Below are positions 54,375-63,281 of a stretch of 64,000 bases of DNA, piece by piece (the first letter of the stretch is position 1; every line of letters begins with the position of its first letter). The stretch spans positions 5,952,001-6,016,000 of the forward strand of contig CBDCWO010000006.1 in NCBI GenBank assembly GCA_965223405.1, read 5' to 3'. The notes under the pieces were generated by a model. The model worked only from the letters and a program-made list of their open reading frames with translations, searched no databases and was not told the origin of the DNA. This DNA is from CBDCWO01 sp965223405. Lineage in GTDB: Bacteria; Bacteroidota; Bacteroidia; Chitinophagales; Saprospiraceae. The position numbers and the translations under genes were made by a program.

Positions 54375-56630
54375 ATGAAACGATTTATTTCCAAACTTTA
54401 CTGGCCTATTCTTATTCTGTTTTGTACTAGTTGGCTGGCTGCCGAGAACTCACTTGTCTTATTAAAAAATCAGCATAGTCGATACACGATAAGGATTTCC
54501 AGGCAGGCCGACGCAGAAGAGAAGTTAGCCGCAAAAACTTTTAGAAACCTATTTAAAGAAATTTCAGGAGTCGAATTAAAGATTAAAAAAGGATTGAGAA
54601 AAAAATATGGTATTCTCGTTGCCAAATCTCACCGTTTGAAGCCAACGCTTCAATTGGATCCTTTGAAAGAGGATGGATTTGCGATTTCCAGCACGGACAA
54701 GACTTTAATGATTTTAGGGGGTAGCAGAAAAGGAGTATTATACGGTGTATATTCTTTCTTCGAACAATTTGCCGGCTGCAGATGGCTTACTCATGAGGTT
54801 AAAGTTTTTCCCAAGCATCAAACCTTAATTATACCCGAAACAAATCGTGTGGAAGTCCCTGTATTTAACTACCGCCAGGTCCATTACCGCCATACTTTTG
54901 ATTCTGTATTCCGAGAAGCTCACAAACTGGATATGCACCATGAAGAATGGGGTATGTGGGTACATACTTTTTTCAGACTACTGGGTCCGGACAGATATTT
55001 TGATCAACACCCTGAGTATTTTGCAGAAGTCAATGGGAAAAGAACTCCTCATACGCAGTTATGCCTTACCAATCCAATGGTTTTGGAAATTGTCTGTGAG
55101 AGCCTAAAAACAATGATGGCAGCCAAACCCACAACCAAATATTGGTCCGTAAGCCAAATGGATACCTACGGTTATTGCACCTGTGCTAATTGCAAAGCCA
55201 TAGATCAGGAGGAAGGTTCCCCAAGCGGCACAATTTTACGTTTCGTGAACCAGATTGCTTCCAGATTTCCGGATAAGATCATTTCAACATTGGCTTACCA
55301 ATATTCCAGGAAACCTCCGGCGATTTCGATTCCACGGGAAAATGTAAATATTATGTTTTGTAGCATTGAGCTTCCCCGAAATCAGGCTATTGATCAAGCA
55401 GAAGAGGCTGCCTCTTTCCGCCGGGATATGGAAGGCTGGAGAAAACTTACCGGAAATATTATGACCTGGGATTACGTCATTCAATTCAGCAATTTATTTG
55501 GGCCTTTTCCAAACCTCCATGTCTTACAACCCAATTTGCAGTATTTTGCAAAGAACAATGCCATCGCACATTTTCAACAGGGTAATCGAGAAATTGGTGG
55601 TGATATGCACGAAGTACGTGCATACCTGATTTCCAAATTGTTATGGAATCCTAATGTGAATATTGATTCCGTACGTGAAGACTTTTTGAAACATTATTAC
55701 GGACCGGCTGCTTCCCTTATGGATGAATATATCCGGTTATTGCATGAAAATTTAATCAAATCCGGATTCAAACTCGAAATATTTGGAAATCCAAGCCATC
55801 ATAGTTCAGGCTATCTGTCTCCTGATAATTTGGAGATATACGAAGATCTGTTTGACCGGGCAGAAAAAAAAGTACAAAACAATGCGGAATATTTGCATAG
55901 GGTACAAACGGCCCGTTTACCAATTATGTACGCCAAATTGGAAATTGGAAGACGAACACTTATCGGTCAAAATGGTATGTTTGAAGCGCACGCGAAGAAG
56001 TGGAGAATAAAACCTGAATATACCAACCTCTTATCGACCTTTACCGAACGATGTCTGGAAAGAAAAATTGAACGGATTACCGAATGGCATACGACGCCGA
56101 AAGAATATGCGCAAAATTATCCGGTCACTTTGGATATCGAAAAGATAGACAATGATGCCGCATTCTCGCATGTCACTTATGTCACTAATGCCAATCCCAA
56201 GTATTTGGCAACAGGAAGCAGCGCCTTGGTGGATGGACTGAAAGGAGGATTAGGAGTGAATTCGATGTGGCAAGGATGGGAGGTTTCGGATATGCATGTA
56301 GTGATAGATTTAGGCAAGATTAAGGATGTCAAAGAAATCAATACCGGATTTCTTCATAGTCCAAGTAATTGGATCTTTAAGCCGTTGAGTATTGATTATT
56401 TAGTTTCCTCTGATGGAAAGAATTATAAAAATATTTACAGTGAGGTCAATGACATTGAAGATCTGAAGCATATGAGGGTTAAAAAAGAAACGTACTCTTG
56501 CCAAGGAATTGAAACTCAGGGAAGATATATCCGGATTATCGCCAGGAATGTGGCAAAATGTCCTACCGCTAATTGTAAAAATGGGGATGCCTGGTTGTTC
56601 TGCGATGAAGTCGTTGTTAAGGAGAAGTGA
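54375..56630 (+). CDS. DUF4838 protein with GH20-like N-terminal and discoidin-type C-terminal domains
   Basis: A 751-residue secreted protein (signal ending near SWLAAE). Residues about 30-150 match the alpha-beta domain found ahead of GH20, GH67 and GH84 barrels (AAKTFRNLFKEISGVELKI and ILGGSRKGVLYGVYSFFEQF). Residues about 170-560 are DUF4838, a TIM-barrel-like domain with WSVSQMDTYGYCTCANCKAID, in which the Cys pair and Asp are typical. Residues about 590-751 look like an F5/8 type C (discoidin, CBM32-like) sugar-binding domain (VVIDLGKIKDVKEINTGF). Likely an exo-glycosidase of unknown specificity. Confidence 0.82.
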   Translation: MKRFISKLYWPILILFCTSWLAAENSLVLLKNQHSRYTIRISRQADAEEKLAAKTFRNLFKEISGVELKIKKGLRKKYGILVAKSHRLKPTLQLDPLKEDGFAISSTDKTLMILGGSRKGVLYGVYSFFEQFAGCRWLTHEVKVFPKHQTLIIPETNRVEVPVFNYRQVHYRHTFDSVFREAHKLDMHHEEWGMWVHTFFRLLGPDRYFDQHPEYFAEVNGKRTPHTQLCLTNPMVLEIVCESLKTMMAAKPTTKYWSVSQMDTYGYCTCANCKAIDQEEGSPSGTILRFVNQIASRFPDKIISTLAYQYSRKPPAISIPRENVNIMFCSIELPRNQAIDQAEEAASFRRDMEGWRKLTGNIMTWDYVIQFSNLFGPFPNLHVLQPNLQYFAKNNAIAHFQQGNREIGGDMHEVRAYLISKLLWNPNVNIDSVREDFLKHYYGPAASLMDEYIRLLHENLIKSGFKLEIFGNPSHHSSGYLSPDNLEIYEDLFDRAEKKVQNNAEYLHRVQTARLPIMYAKLEIGRRTLIGQNGMFEAHAKKWRIKPEYTNLLSTFTERCLERKIERITEWHTTPKEYAQNYPVTLDIEKIDNDAAFSHVTYVTNANPKYLATGSSALVDGLKGGLGVNSMWQGWEVSDMHVVIDLGKIKDVKEINTGFLHSPSNWIFKPLSIDYLVSSDGKNYKNIYSEVNDIEDLKHMRVKKETYSCQGIETQGRYIRIIARNVAKCPTANCKNGDAWLFCDEVVVKEK

Positions 56631-56735
56631 GTAATGAGAGCAATAATGAATATGAACTGATTCCTTAATCAATTATTAATATTTTGGAACATTTGGAATA
56701 TTCAGTCTCATTAATGGCGGCGGTAGTAAAATAAT

Positions 56736-56876
56736 ATGTGGGAATTAGCTTGCCTCAATTGCCTTGACTGGAGTATAATAAGGGAGATTGGATTAATTAC
56801 CTTCGCTGCTCTTGGAGCATTGTTAGTAGTTGCTATTGTTATAAGATACAATTTAACTCTCTTCTTCTCCCATTAA
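56736..56876 (+). CDS. Candidate 46-residue single-span membrane peptide
   Basis: ATG at 56736 opens a frame of 46 codons with MWELACLNCLDW then a 20-residue hydrophobic helix (LITFAALGALLVVAIVI) followed by RYNLTLFFSH. The predicted product is a small membrane protein. There is no good ribosome-binding site, and its last codons overlap the end of the dead gene on the other strand. It may be real or chance. Confidence 0.25.
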   Translation: MWELACLNCLDWSIIREIGLITFAALGALLVVAIVIRYNLTLFFSH

Positions 56877-57362
56877 TGTCTTCTTAATAATTGCCAAATG
56901 GTGAATTTTGGCCAAACACAGTAATCAGGGTTCTCCTTTTTAATTTTTGCAATCAAAGAATCAATATCTTCCCTGAAAGCATTCATTTCTGGATCACGCA
57001 TTTTAATAGAATCTGTTTCCACCAAGAATTCAAATGGCAATACATGTGTTGAGCATTCTGTATGGCATAGAAATTCTCTAGAAAAAATTCGTAAACCTGG
57101 TTCCTAATTAGCTAATATTGATACTATCGTCCAATTGACTATCAAAAGTAACCTTTGACTCGATTGAATCTGGCGACTTCATGATTTTTGTGAGTATGAG
57201 ATCAGAATGACTTAACTGCTGCCCACCTAACGAAATAGATGAATATAATTTTATTCCAAAACGCTGTTCACAGCTATCATTTGAGGAAACAAAATCTTTG
57301 CCTCTCTGACAATAACAAACTAATGGAAACATCAGTATTATAAAAAATATCGGAATTTTCAT
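56873..57362 (-). pseudogene. Broken gene for a small secreted protein of unknown family
   Basis: From the ATG at 57362 an 84-codon frame encodes a signal peptide (MKIPIFFIILMFPLVCYC) and a domain with SISLGGQQLSHSDLILTK. It stops at 57108. In another frame, directly after a TAG, the minus strand continues with EPGLRIFSREFLCHTECS, then FEFLVETDSIKMRD, DIDSLIAKIKKENPDYCVW and TIWQLLRRH, stopping at 56873. The second part is clearly protein-like and follows without a gap. So one gene of about 160 codons has been broken by a frameshift and a nonsense codon. A second independent small gene is less likely because it has no start. No homologue is recognised. Confidence 0.65.
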
Positions 57363-57455
57363 TGACCATCTTTAAAATTATAAAACGTATTATCTCCTTG
57401 AGTAGTTCTGTATATGTAAGCTAGGGCATGTCTAAGGATGTATTCCTCCTTACGA

Positions 57456-59069
57456 TTAATTTTCATCGATTTTTAATACCAGGCCGGGGACCGATATATC
57501 CCCTTCATCCCCTGCTGAAGTACCGATTTGATCGATGAGATCACCCGGAATCGATATTTCCTTACCGGTTATGGAGATTCGTCTGGTGATATCAATGGCC
57601 TTTTCAGCGAGTAGATCCTGGGCTCTAACTGTGAGGTTGCTTCCTATAGAAGTATCAAATTGCAAAACCAGCTCCTCATAATGCCCAAAAATTCCAATCA
57701 ACTGCTGCGCATCCTTAATTTGCACTGTGACTTTAGCTCGCGGATGAAACCATTGGTTGTCCGGTTTTACCCTGCCTTCCGTAGCGATGCAAATAGGACC
57801 GTTAGGATAAGTAGAAGCCATCACATAAGGAGCTTCTGTCTTCACCTTTACCTGAGGTAGCGGCATATTCCGAGCCATTACAGCGGGTGCGCTTTGATAT
57901 ACCATTTTATCCCAACAAGGCTTAAACCAGGTATCATTCTTCGTGTGTATGTAATAATCAATTAAGTCCTGTTCTGACGCACGATAGGTTCCAATACCGG
58001 CTGAAAACGCCGGAGCAATACGCTGCCATCTACCAAACCGTTCTATTTCATTCATTCGTTTTTGAATCATACGTTTTCCCCGGATTTGATGATGAAAATC
58101 TTCTCCCTGGTAGGTTCTCTCCATATAATTAGGATGTCGTTTACTTGCAACCAAACATCCCAATCCCGCTGCCGCCTGGGGATCATCCTGCAAATTGAGG
58201 ATTCCGACGTAGTCTCGATTGTTTTGAGTTTGCTCAAGAATGTCATGCGTTCTGCGCAAGGTAGTGGTGGTTACAAGTATAGGAGCGGCGTCATAGGTTC
58301 TGAACACATCAGTATTTTTTAACACCTTCAGCATAAACTCATTTTTAGATCCTCCTGGAATATACACCGAAGGATACTGTTTCAAGTCTTTTTGATCCCA
58401 ATTCGGGTTTAGGGGCCCATTGCTCCCGGTGACATATTCAAGCATTAATCCCGGGTAAATCGATTTTTTAATCTCATAACAAAAAAACTCATCGGTATCT
58501 CCCCCATCAATCTTCCAATATTCAATTTCTGCATATTTTGACCATTCGACAAATTTCTGTGCCGCATCTCTAGGAATATTCCCGCGAACCCACAATCCCA
58601 ATCCTCGCCATTTATACGTCTTAACCTCCTGATTGAACTGACGCAGTGACTCTTTCGGTTCCGTCTGACGATAATTAGGAAAATCAGTAGTATCGATTTG
58701 GAGGGAAAAGAATGGCTCCGCACCTGCGACTATTCTCTCGCTATCATTTTTGGTCTGCCAACCATGATCGATCAGAAAAAACCAATCACTACGTCCCCGA
58801 GGAAGATAGTTGGTGACCCATCCATCCTGCCGGTTGAATAGATGTGGATAGGTAAGCTCCTCTCGGGCGTTGGGATTGTTGATTGCCTCAAAGTCGGTGA
58901 TTTCTCCGCCACGCTGTTGCCAATAATTCTGAGCGTACCAAGTACACCAATAATTGGGAGCCTTGGCAGGCTTGTCAGGCACTAAATTGACTTCATATTC
59001 CTCTGTATTACAAGATATTAAAATCAGTAACACAATTAAATACTTTAACCATTCACCCATGCTTTTCAT
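57456..59069 (-). CDS. TIM-barrel glycosidase-like lipoprotein, family not recognised
   Basis: A 537-residue lipoprotein (LILISC, Cys20); Met4 is a possible alternative start. The middle has GLGLWVRGN and EIEYWKIDGGDTDEFF, followed by GLMLEYVTGSNGPLNP. The pattern of a W-x-K-x-D strand followed by an acidic loop is like GH27/GH36-type alpha-galactosidase barrels. The C-terminal 120 residues look like a beta domain (TVQIKDAQQLIGIFGHYEELVLQF). No established family is assigned. It lies 8 bases after the DUF1080 gene and forms an operon with it. Confidence 0.6.
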   Translation of the reverse strand: MKSMGEWLKYLIVLLILISCNTEEYEVNLVPDKPAKAPNYWCTWYAQNYWQQRGGEITDFEAINNPNAREELTYPHLFNRQDGWVTNYLPRGRSDWFFLIDHGWQTKNDSERIVAGAEPFFSLQIDTTDFPNYRQTEPKESLRQFNQEVKTYKWRGLGLWVRGNIPRDAAQKFVEWSKYAEIEYWKIDGGDTDEFFCYEIKKSIYPGLMLEYVTGSNGPLNPNWDQKDLKQYPSVYIPGGSKNEFMLKVLKNTDVFRTYDAAPILVTTTTLRRTHDILEQTQNNRDYVGILNLQDDPQAAAGLGCLVASKRHPNYMERTYQGEDFHHQIRGKRMIQKRMNEIERFGRWQRIAPAFSAGIGTYRASEQDLIDYYIHTKNDTWFKPCWDKMVYQSAPAVMARNMPLPQVKVKTEAPYVMASTYPNGPICIATEGRVKPDNQWFHPRAKVTVQIKDAQQLIGIFGHYEELVLQFDTSIGSNLTVRAQDLLAEKAIDITRRISITGKEISIPGDLIDQIGTSAGDEGDISVPGLVLKIDEN

Positions 59070-59077
59070 TTATTATG

Positions 59078-59806
59078 TCATAATTCCCTGATCCAGATAT
59101 TTCGGTAACTAACCGCATTCCCGTGGTTTTGTAACATAAAGGGAAGTTTGGAGGCATCCTCTTTTACATTTTTATTAAAAGCAGCAGTAGGTTTTTCTAC
59201 TGGTCTGTGATATTGAATCAATACACCATTATGAAAAACCGTGATGTAAGCCGGAGTCTTTTGTGTTCCATTTTGAAAAACCGGAGCAGTAAAGATTATA
59301 TCGTAGGTCTGCCATTGATCAGAAGGGAGAGAGGCATTCACCAGCGGTGGATAATTGCCGTAAATCGCACCGGCCTGCCCATCTGGATAGGTTTTATTTT
59401 GGTAAGAATTCAGAACCTGAACTTCATAGCGACTCATTAAATAGACCCCGGAGTTTCCTGATCCCTGCCCCTGCTTTCCCTCTTCTACCGGAGTTTTCCA
59501 CTCGATATGTAATTGGCAATTACCAAAAGCCTGCTTGGATTGAATATTTTTGGTACCCGGAGAAACAGTAAAAAAATCACCCTCAACCTTCCATTCTGCA
59601 GGTCCTGAACCATTAAGGCCTTCGAAATTGTCCAAGGTTCCATGGTCGAATAAAATAATGGCATCCGAAGGAGGTGTTCCATTTTGACCGGGGTTAACGA
59701 TTTTGGGCTCCGGATAATCCTTTTTTTGAGCAAGAACTTGATCGGAATTCAGAGAAAGCAGTAGAGTTATGAGCCAAAATCCTAATATCTTAAAACTTGA
59801 TTTCAT
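59078..59806 (-). CDS. DUF1080 / 3-keto-disaccharide hydrolase-domain protein
   Basis: A 242-residue secreted protein (signal ending near QVLAQ). The single domain is the concanavalin-like DUF1080 fold: AIILFDHGTLDNFEG, AEWKVEGDFFTV, CQLHIEWKTP, and GNSGVYLMSRYEVQVLNSY. It ends NHGNAVSYRNIWIREL, the family's standard C-terminus. Members hydrolyse 3-keto-glycosides, or bind sugars, in pathways that start with sugar oxidation. A Gfo/Idh/MocA protein, a ThuA protein and a sugar isomerase, the usual partners, are also in this window. Confidence 0.85.
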   Translation of the reverse strand: MKSSFKILGFWLITLLLSLNSDQVLAQKKDYPEPKIVNPGQNGTPPSDAIILFDHGTLDNFEGLNGSGPAEWKVEGDFFTVSPGTKNIQSKQAFGNCQLHIEWKTPVEEGKQGQGSGNSGVYLMSRYEVQVLNSYQNKTYPDGQAGAIYGNYPPLVNASLPSDQWQTYDIIFTAPVFQNGTQKTPAYITVFHNGVLIQYHRPVEKPTAAFNKNVKEDASKLPFMLQNHGNAVSYRNIWIREL

Positions 59807-59866
59807 ATTGACCTGTTATTTTTATTTCGAAACGTATTGATCCTGTTGTCTAAACTGCTGTATTAA

Positions 59867-60094
59867 CCTGAGTTCGACCAATCATTTATTCACAGTAAGC
59901 TGATAGTCATATATTTATAAATTCAAATTAGTTGATCTTTTTGATTATTAACTGATTTTTAAGGTTAAAGCCATTGAAACAGCAATCTTTAGCCAATAAA
60001 AGCCTTGCAAATAGCGCTGCTATTACTGCATTTTTCTTGTCTAAATCTCACTATTTCAATGACTTCTGTGATCAAATCATTAGTCGAACTCAGG
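59867..60094 (-). mobile_element. 228-bp MITE-like element, copy B
   Basis: Same element as at 51204-51430 but in opposite orientation, one A longer in an A run and otherwise identical when reverse-complemented. Ends CCTGAGTTCGACC and GTCGAACTCAGG. The flanks read ATTA on both sides if the element is taken as 59866-60096, which may be a 4-bp target duplication, but copy A lacks a clear match. It lies between the DUF1080 operon and the sugar isomerase-like gene. Confidence 0.88.
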
Positions 60095-60195
60095 TTATTA
60101 ATTATTGTTGAGGTAATATACGTAAAAGTCATTGTTTCAACTACTTGCCTACAATCATTTGGGAAGATTCAAGCGGATTTTATGTATCAAGAATA

Positions 60196-61074
60196 CTATT
60201 CACCAGCAGCATAACGTCTTTGGTATTCTTTCCATGTATCCATTGATTTGCGCAGCGCAATTCTACAATCCTGTTTTATATTATAACACTGTAATCCAAA
60301 TAATCCTTGGTATCCATGATCCTTCGCCAATTTAACTAGGTGATAGGTATCAAATGATCCATCGCCCAAAGGCTGAATCAGGCGATCCCAACTCATTTGC
60401 TTGGTTGCTCCAGAATCAGCTCCATTAATCGATATCATAAAAAGGTAGGGCAAAGACTTTAGCAATTTGTCCTCCCACCCCATTTCTCCTTCAACTTTCA
60501 ACAAATGACATAAATTGAATATGGCTCCTACATTTTTGAGACCTACATCCTGGACCACTTTTAAAGTATGGTCTATCGTTTCACAATAATTACCTAAATG
60601 CGGGTAAATAGCAATTCGCGTATTGAAAGAAGCAGCAAATTCACCTAATTCTCTAAGTTCATGCACCAATATTGAATCCCATCTTTGCTGATTATGCTTA
60701 TCAAATGCGACCGATGTGTACAATGCTACCAACAGATTCTTGTCCTGAGAATCTCTGATTATCTCATTCAACCCAGTTTGATAGATTGCATTACCTACAC
60801 TATCGATAGAAAGACCCCAGTATAATTCCGGCATGGTTAATCCTACTTTATCCAACGCAGTTCTTCTAGGGTAATAACTATCTCCTACATGACCGCCAAA
60901 GCCATCAAAGCCCACCTCTTTAATGAGTTCCACCTGTGTTTCAATTTCCGAAGGAGCATTTGGCAATGTTCGTATACAGTTATTAAATGCATAAAACGGA
61001 TTATCCAGGGTTCGTTCAGTTGTGGAACAAGCACCTATAAATATCAATATTACAATCAAATAAACTTTATTCAT
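60196..61074 (-). CDS. Sugar phosphate isomerase/epimerase-like TIM-barrel lipoprotein
   Basis: A 292-residue protein with lipobox FIGAC (Cys16). It has an AP-endonuclease-2-type barrel: ETQVELIKEVGFDGFGGHVG, FNTRIAIYPHLGNYCETIDH (metal-binding His and Glu), VGLKNVGAIFNLCHLLKVEG, GQQ-like LFGLQCYNIK. Cytoplasmic relatives isomerise or epimerise sugars such as inosose or xylose. A lipoprotein form with the metal residues kept is common in Bacteroidota loci that process 3-keto sugars together with DUF1080 and Gfo/Idh/MocA proteins. Exact reaction unknown. Confidence 0.85.
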   Translation of the reverse strand: MNKVYLIVILIFIGACSTTERTLDNPFYAFNNCIRTLPNAPSEIETQVELIKEVGFDGFGGHVGDSYYPRRTALDKVGLTMPELYWGLSIDSVGNAIYQTGLNEIIRDSQDKNLLVALYTSVAFDKHNQQRWDSILVHELRELGEFAASFNTRIAIYPHLGNYCETIDHTLKVVQDVGLKNVGAIFNLCHLLKVEGEMGWEDKLLKSLPYLFMISINGADSGATKQMSWDRLIQPLGDGSFDTYHLVKLAKDHGYQGLFGLQCYNIKQDCRIALRKSMDTWKEYQRRYAAGE

Positions 61075-61462
61075 TATCCTTTCTTAGACTCTAAAAGAAT
61101 TTTGCAAATAACGACCCATATGGCCCGAATTCCGGGCTTTTAAACCAGTTGATATCGTCAAATAATAGCATATATAAATACAAATGATATGCAGGAAGTT
61201 CATGGGTTAAATATAGATGAAATTTAAAGGAATGAGGTAAAAATGCTTCTGGGAAAAGCGGAAGGCAATCTGCTTCTTGAAGGGATTTTGAAAAAAGTGA
61301 TGTGGTACTTGCAGGAGTTGGCCTAACCAGCCATCGATATTTGTGAGGCTTTAGCCAATACGATAGCGTGCGTTGATGCACATCAGTCGGCCTCTATCAA
61401 ATGTGAATCATTGGATCTGATATCTCAATTCGAATGATCGATTAATGATCATGATCAATGTG
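61075..61462. other. Intergenic, nothing recognised
   Basis: 388 bases between two minus-strand genes. On the minus strand one frame is open for about 50 codons (NIDGWLGQLLQVPHHFF) and another for 96. Neither has a family signature or good start. No RNA or palindrome is supported. Confidence 0.4.
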
Positions 61463-62953
61463 TCAATCTATTACCACTAAATTAATGGCCCATAACCTAT
61501 TATTAGGTATATTATTGAAATTCACTGATTTAATCAGGATCTCATTTCCTCCGGCTAGCAAGGTTACCGGAATTTCTACGGATTTAAACTCAGATTCGTG
61601 ATAGATCGTCCTCCTTTGTCCACCGTTAACCCACACTGAGATCCAATCATCAAAAGCCAATCTTAGTGTTGCTTTGCCACTAAACGAGCTCATCACAGTA
61701 CCCTTTGCATACACCGCTTGCTCAGTAAGGCTGGGTGTCCAATGAGGAGCTATATAGACGGAATTGAAATTTAACCAACCGTGGTCCGAAGCTTGTTCTT
61801 GTACTGCATATTTCTCATCCAATATGTCAATAGAATCTTGCCAATCTGATAATAGTGTGGTAGGTATTTCGGATTCAAACTCTTCTTTGCTTTTACAAGG
61901 TACAGTCCCAGCAATCTGCCATGTATTGGGAGTAGCGATTTCCGCTGCAGTCGTTCCTATTTTCTTATAATAATAGATTACCGTTTCCACATGATCTGGC
62001 CGGGTGCCTGTTTTCATAGAGATAGAAGAGGAAAATGACACCGGATCGGGTCCCATAAAACGAAAAACCACTCCTTCTTGTTGATACTTGTATATCGGGG
62101 TTTGGTAAACCGGATTTTCTAATTCAGAAACTTTAAAATAGGGAACTCCAAACCAGGGGGTTTGGGTGTTATGGAATCCCCAGGAAAATCCATAATCATC
62201 TTCCAGATTAACACCGCGAATGGCATGAGGGGCCGTCTCTCCATCGATTAACCAGGTAATACCACCCTGATGGTACATCAGATCATCAAATGACAATTGC
62301 TTGATGCCGGTAAATATTCCTGCTATAAATCCGGCTCCTGATATATCTGCCATCTGCATTTGGTAACCCCGGTATGGCGCCGGATTCAAGACATTCCTGA
62401 CTGCATAAAACCGATAAGGTGTAACCTCCTCACGATAATCATATTTGTGCCAGTTGACCATAGTCGATAATCCCCCTTTGGTATCTGCGTGCATGCGGAT
62501 CCGAATACTATCCTGAAAAGGCATTGGAAGATAGCAAGTATATGCAGGTTCTCCACCTCCAAAATTTGACCTCACCCATTCATTCGGCATGGCGACAAAT
62601 CCCGCTGAGTTTATATGATAGGGTTCGAGTCCGAGTAAAGTGCCAAAAAAATTTGGCGCTGGCATGGAGACCTGAGGAAATTCTGCCCCATCAACCAAAA
62701 TCTCAATGCGTTTACCTTCCGCTCTTAGCAGCCAGATACTGCGTACACAACCTGGACCTTTTGCATTTAAGATATCGTAAAAATCGCCAGGCATCATGGT
62801 AGCGGAGCCGTTCTGTCTAAGGGTTTTGAACTCTGTGGGCAGCTGAATCAAAGGAACATTCGGATCCGAATAAACTTCTGATTGTCCGCTCTTGACGATA
62901 CACGAAGCGACAGTAAACTGAACTAGTATAATCAACAAAAGAAACCTTATCAT
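61463..62953 (-). CDS. DUF2961 / GH172-family protein, lipoprotein
   Basis: The frame opens at 62980, but the ATG at 62953 puts the lipoprotein signal at the start (MIRFLLLIILVQFTVASC, Cys18), giving 496 residues. The body has the GH172 jelly-roll repeats: ILNAKGPGCVRSIWLLRAEGK, IEILVDGAEFPQV, NEWVRSNFGGGEPAYTCYLPMPF, and IRIRMHADTKGGLSTMVNWHKYD. GH172 contains alpha-D-arabinofuranosidases and a difructose dianhydride-forming alpha-D-fructofuranosidase. The C-terminal about 120 residues form an added beta domain (LRLAFDDWISVWVNG). It is followed upstream by a GH32 gene, so a furanoside or fructan target is plausible. Confidence 0.85.
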   Translation of the reverse strand: MIRFLLLIILVQFTVASCIVKSGQSEVYSDPNVPLIQLPTEFKTLRQNGSATMMPGDFYDILNAKGPGCVRSIWLLRAEGKRIEILVDGAEFPQVSMPAPNFFGTLLGLEPYHINSAGFVAMPNEWVRSNFGGGEPAYTCYLPMPFQDSIRIRMHADTKGGLSTMVNWHKYDYREEVTPYRFYAVRNVLNPAPYRGYQMQMADISGAGFIAGIFTGIKQLSFDDLMYHQGGITWLIDGETAPHAIRGVNLEDDYGFSWGFHNTQTPWFGVPYFKVSELENPVYQTPIYKYQQEGVVFRFMGPDPVSFSSSISMKTGTRPDHVETVIYYYKKIGTTAAEIATPNTWQIAGTVPCKSKEEFESEIPTTLLSDWQDSIDILDEKYAVQEQASDHGWLNFNSVYIAPHWTPSLTEQAVYAKGTVMSSFSGKATLRLAFDDWISVWVNGGQRRTIYHESEFKSVEIPVTLLAGGNEILIKSVNFNNIPNNRLWAINLVVID

Positions 62954-63281
62954 ATGTTGTTTATAATCTGCAATTTGCAAAATGGAATTTAAATATTATC
63001 CAGATTAGGTTGAAAATAATAAGCAAACGATTTGATAACCACTCTCAAGATCAGTTTAATTCATAGTTTATTATCATACTTTCCTAAAAATAACAGAGAA
63101 ACTAGCCACTTGAGATTGATGGTCAATTTTACTGCAAACATTTTTAGATTCATGTATTTTCAAAATCTTGTTCATGTAATAGGGACCAAAAATGAGAATT
63201 CATTATTATAACTGCATTATCTTCCTGGATTGAGCTAATATTGTCAGTCTCAAGTTATACAATTTGACTATTAATGACGGG
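62954..63281. other. Intergenic, nothing recognised
   Basis: 328 AT-rich bases between the GH32 and GH172 genes. No RNA gene, repeat or coding relic was seen. It may contain the promoter of the GH172 gene. Confidence 0.5.

Noticed and set aside
61091..61381. 96-codon minus-strand open frame
   Set aside because: No start context, no domain and an aromatic-rich composition typical of chance frames; left as unrecognised intergenic DNA.
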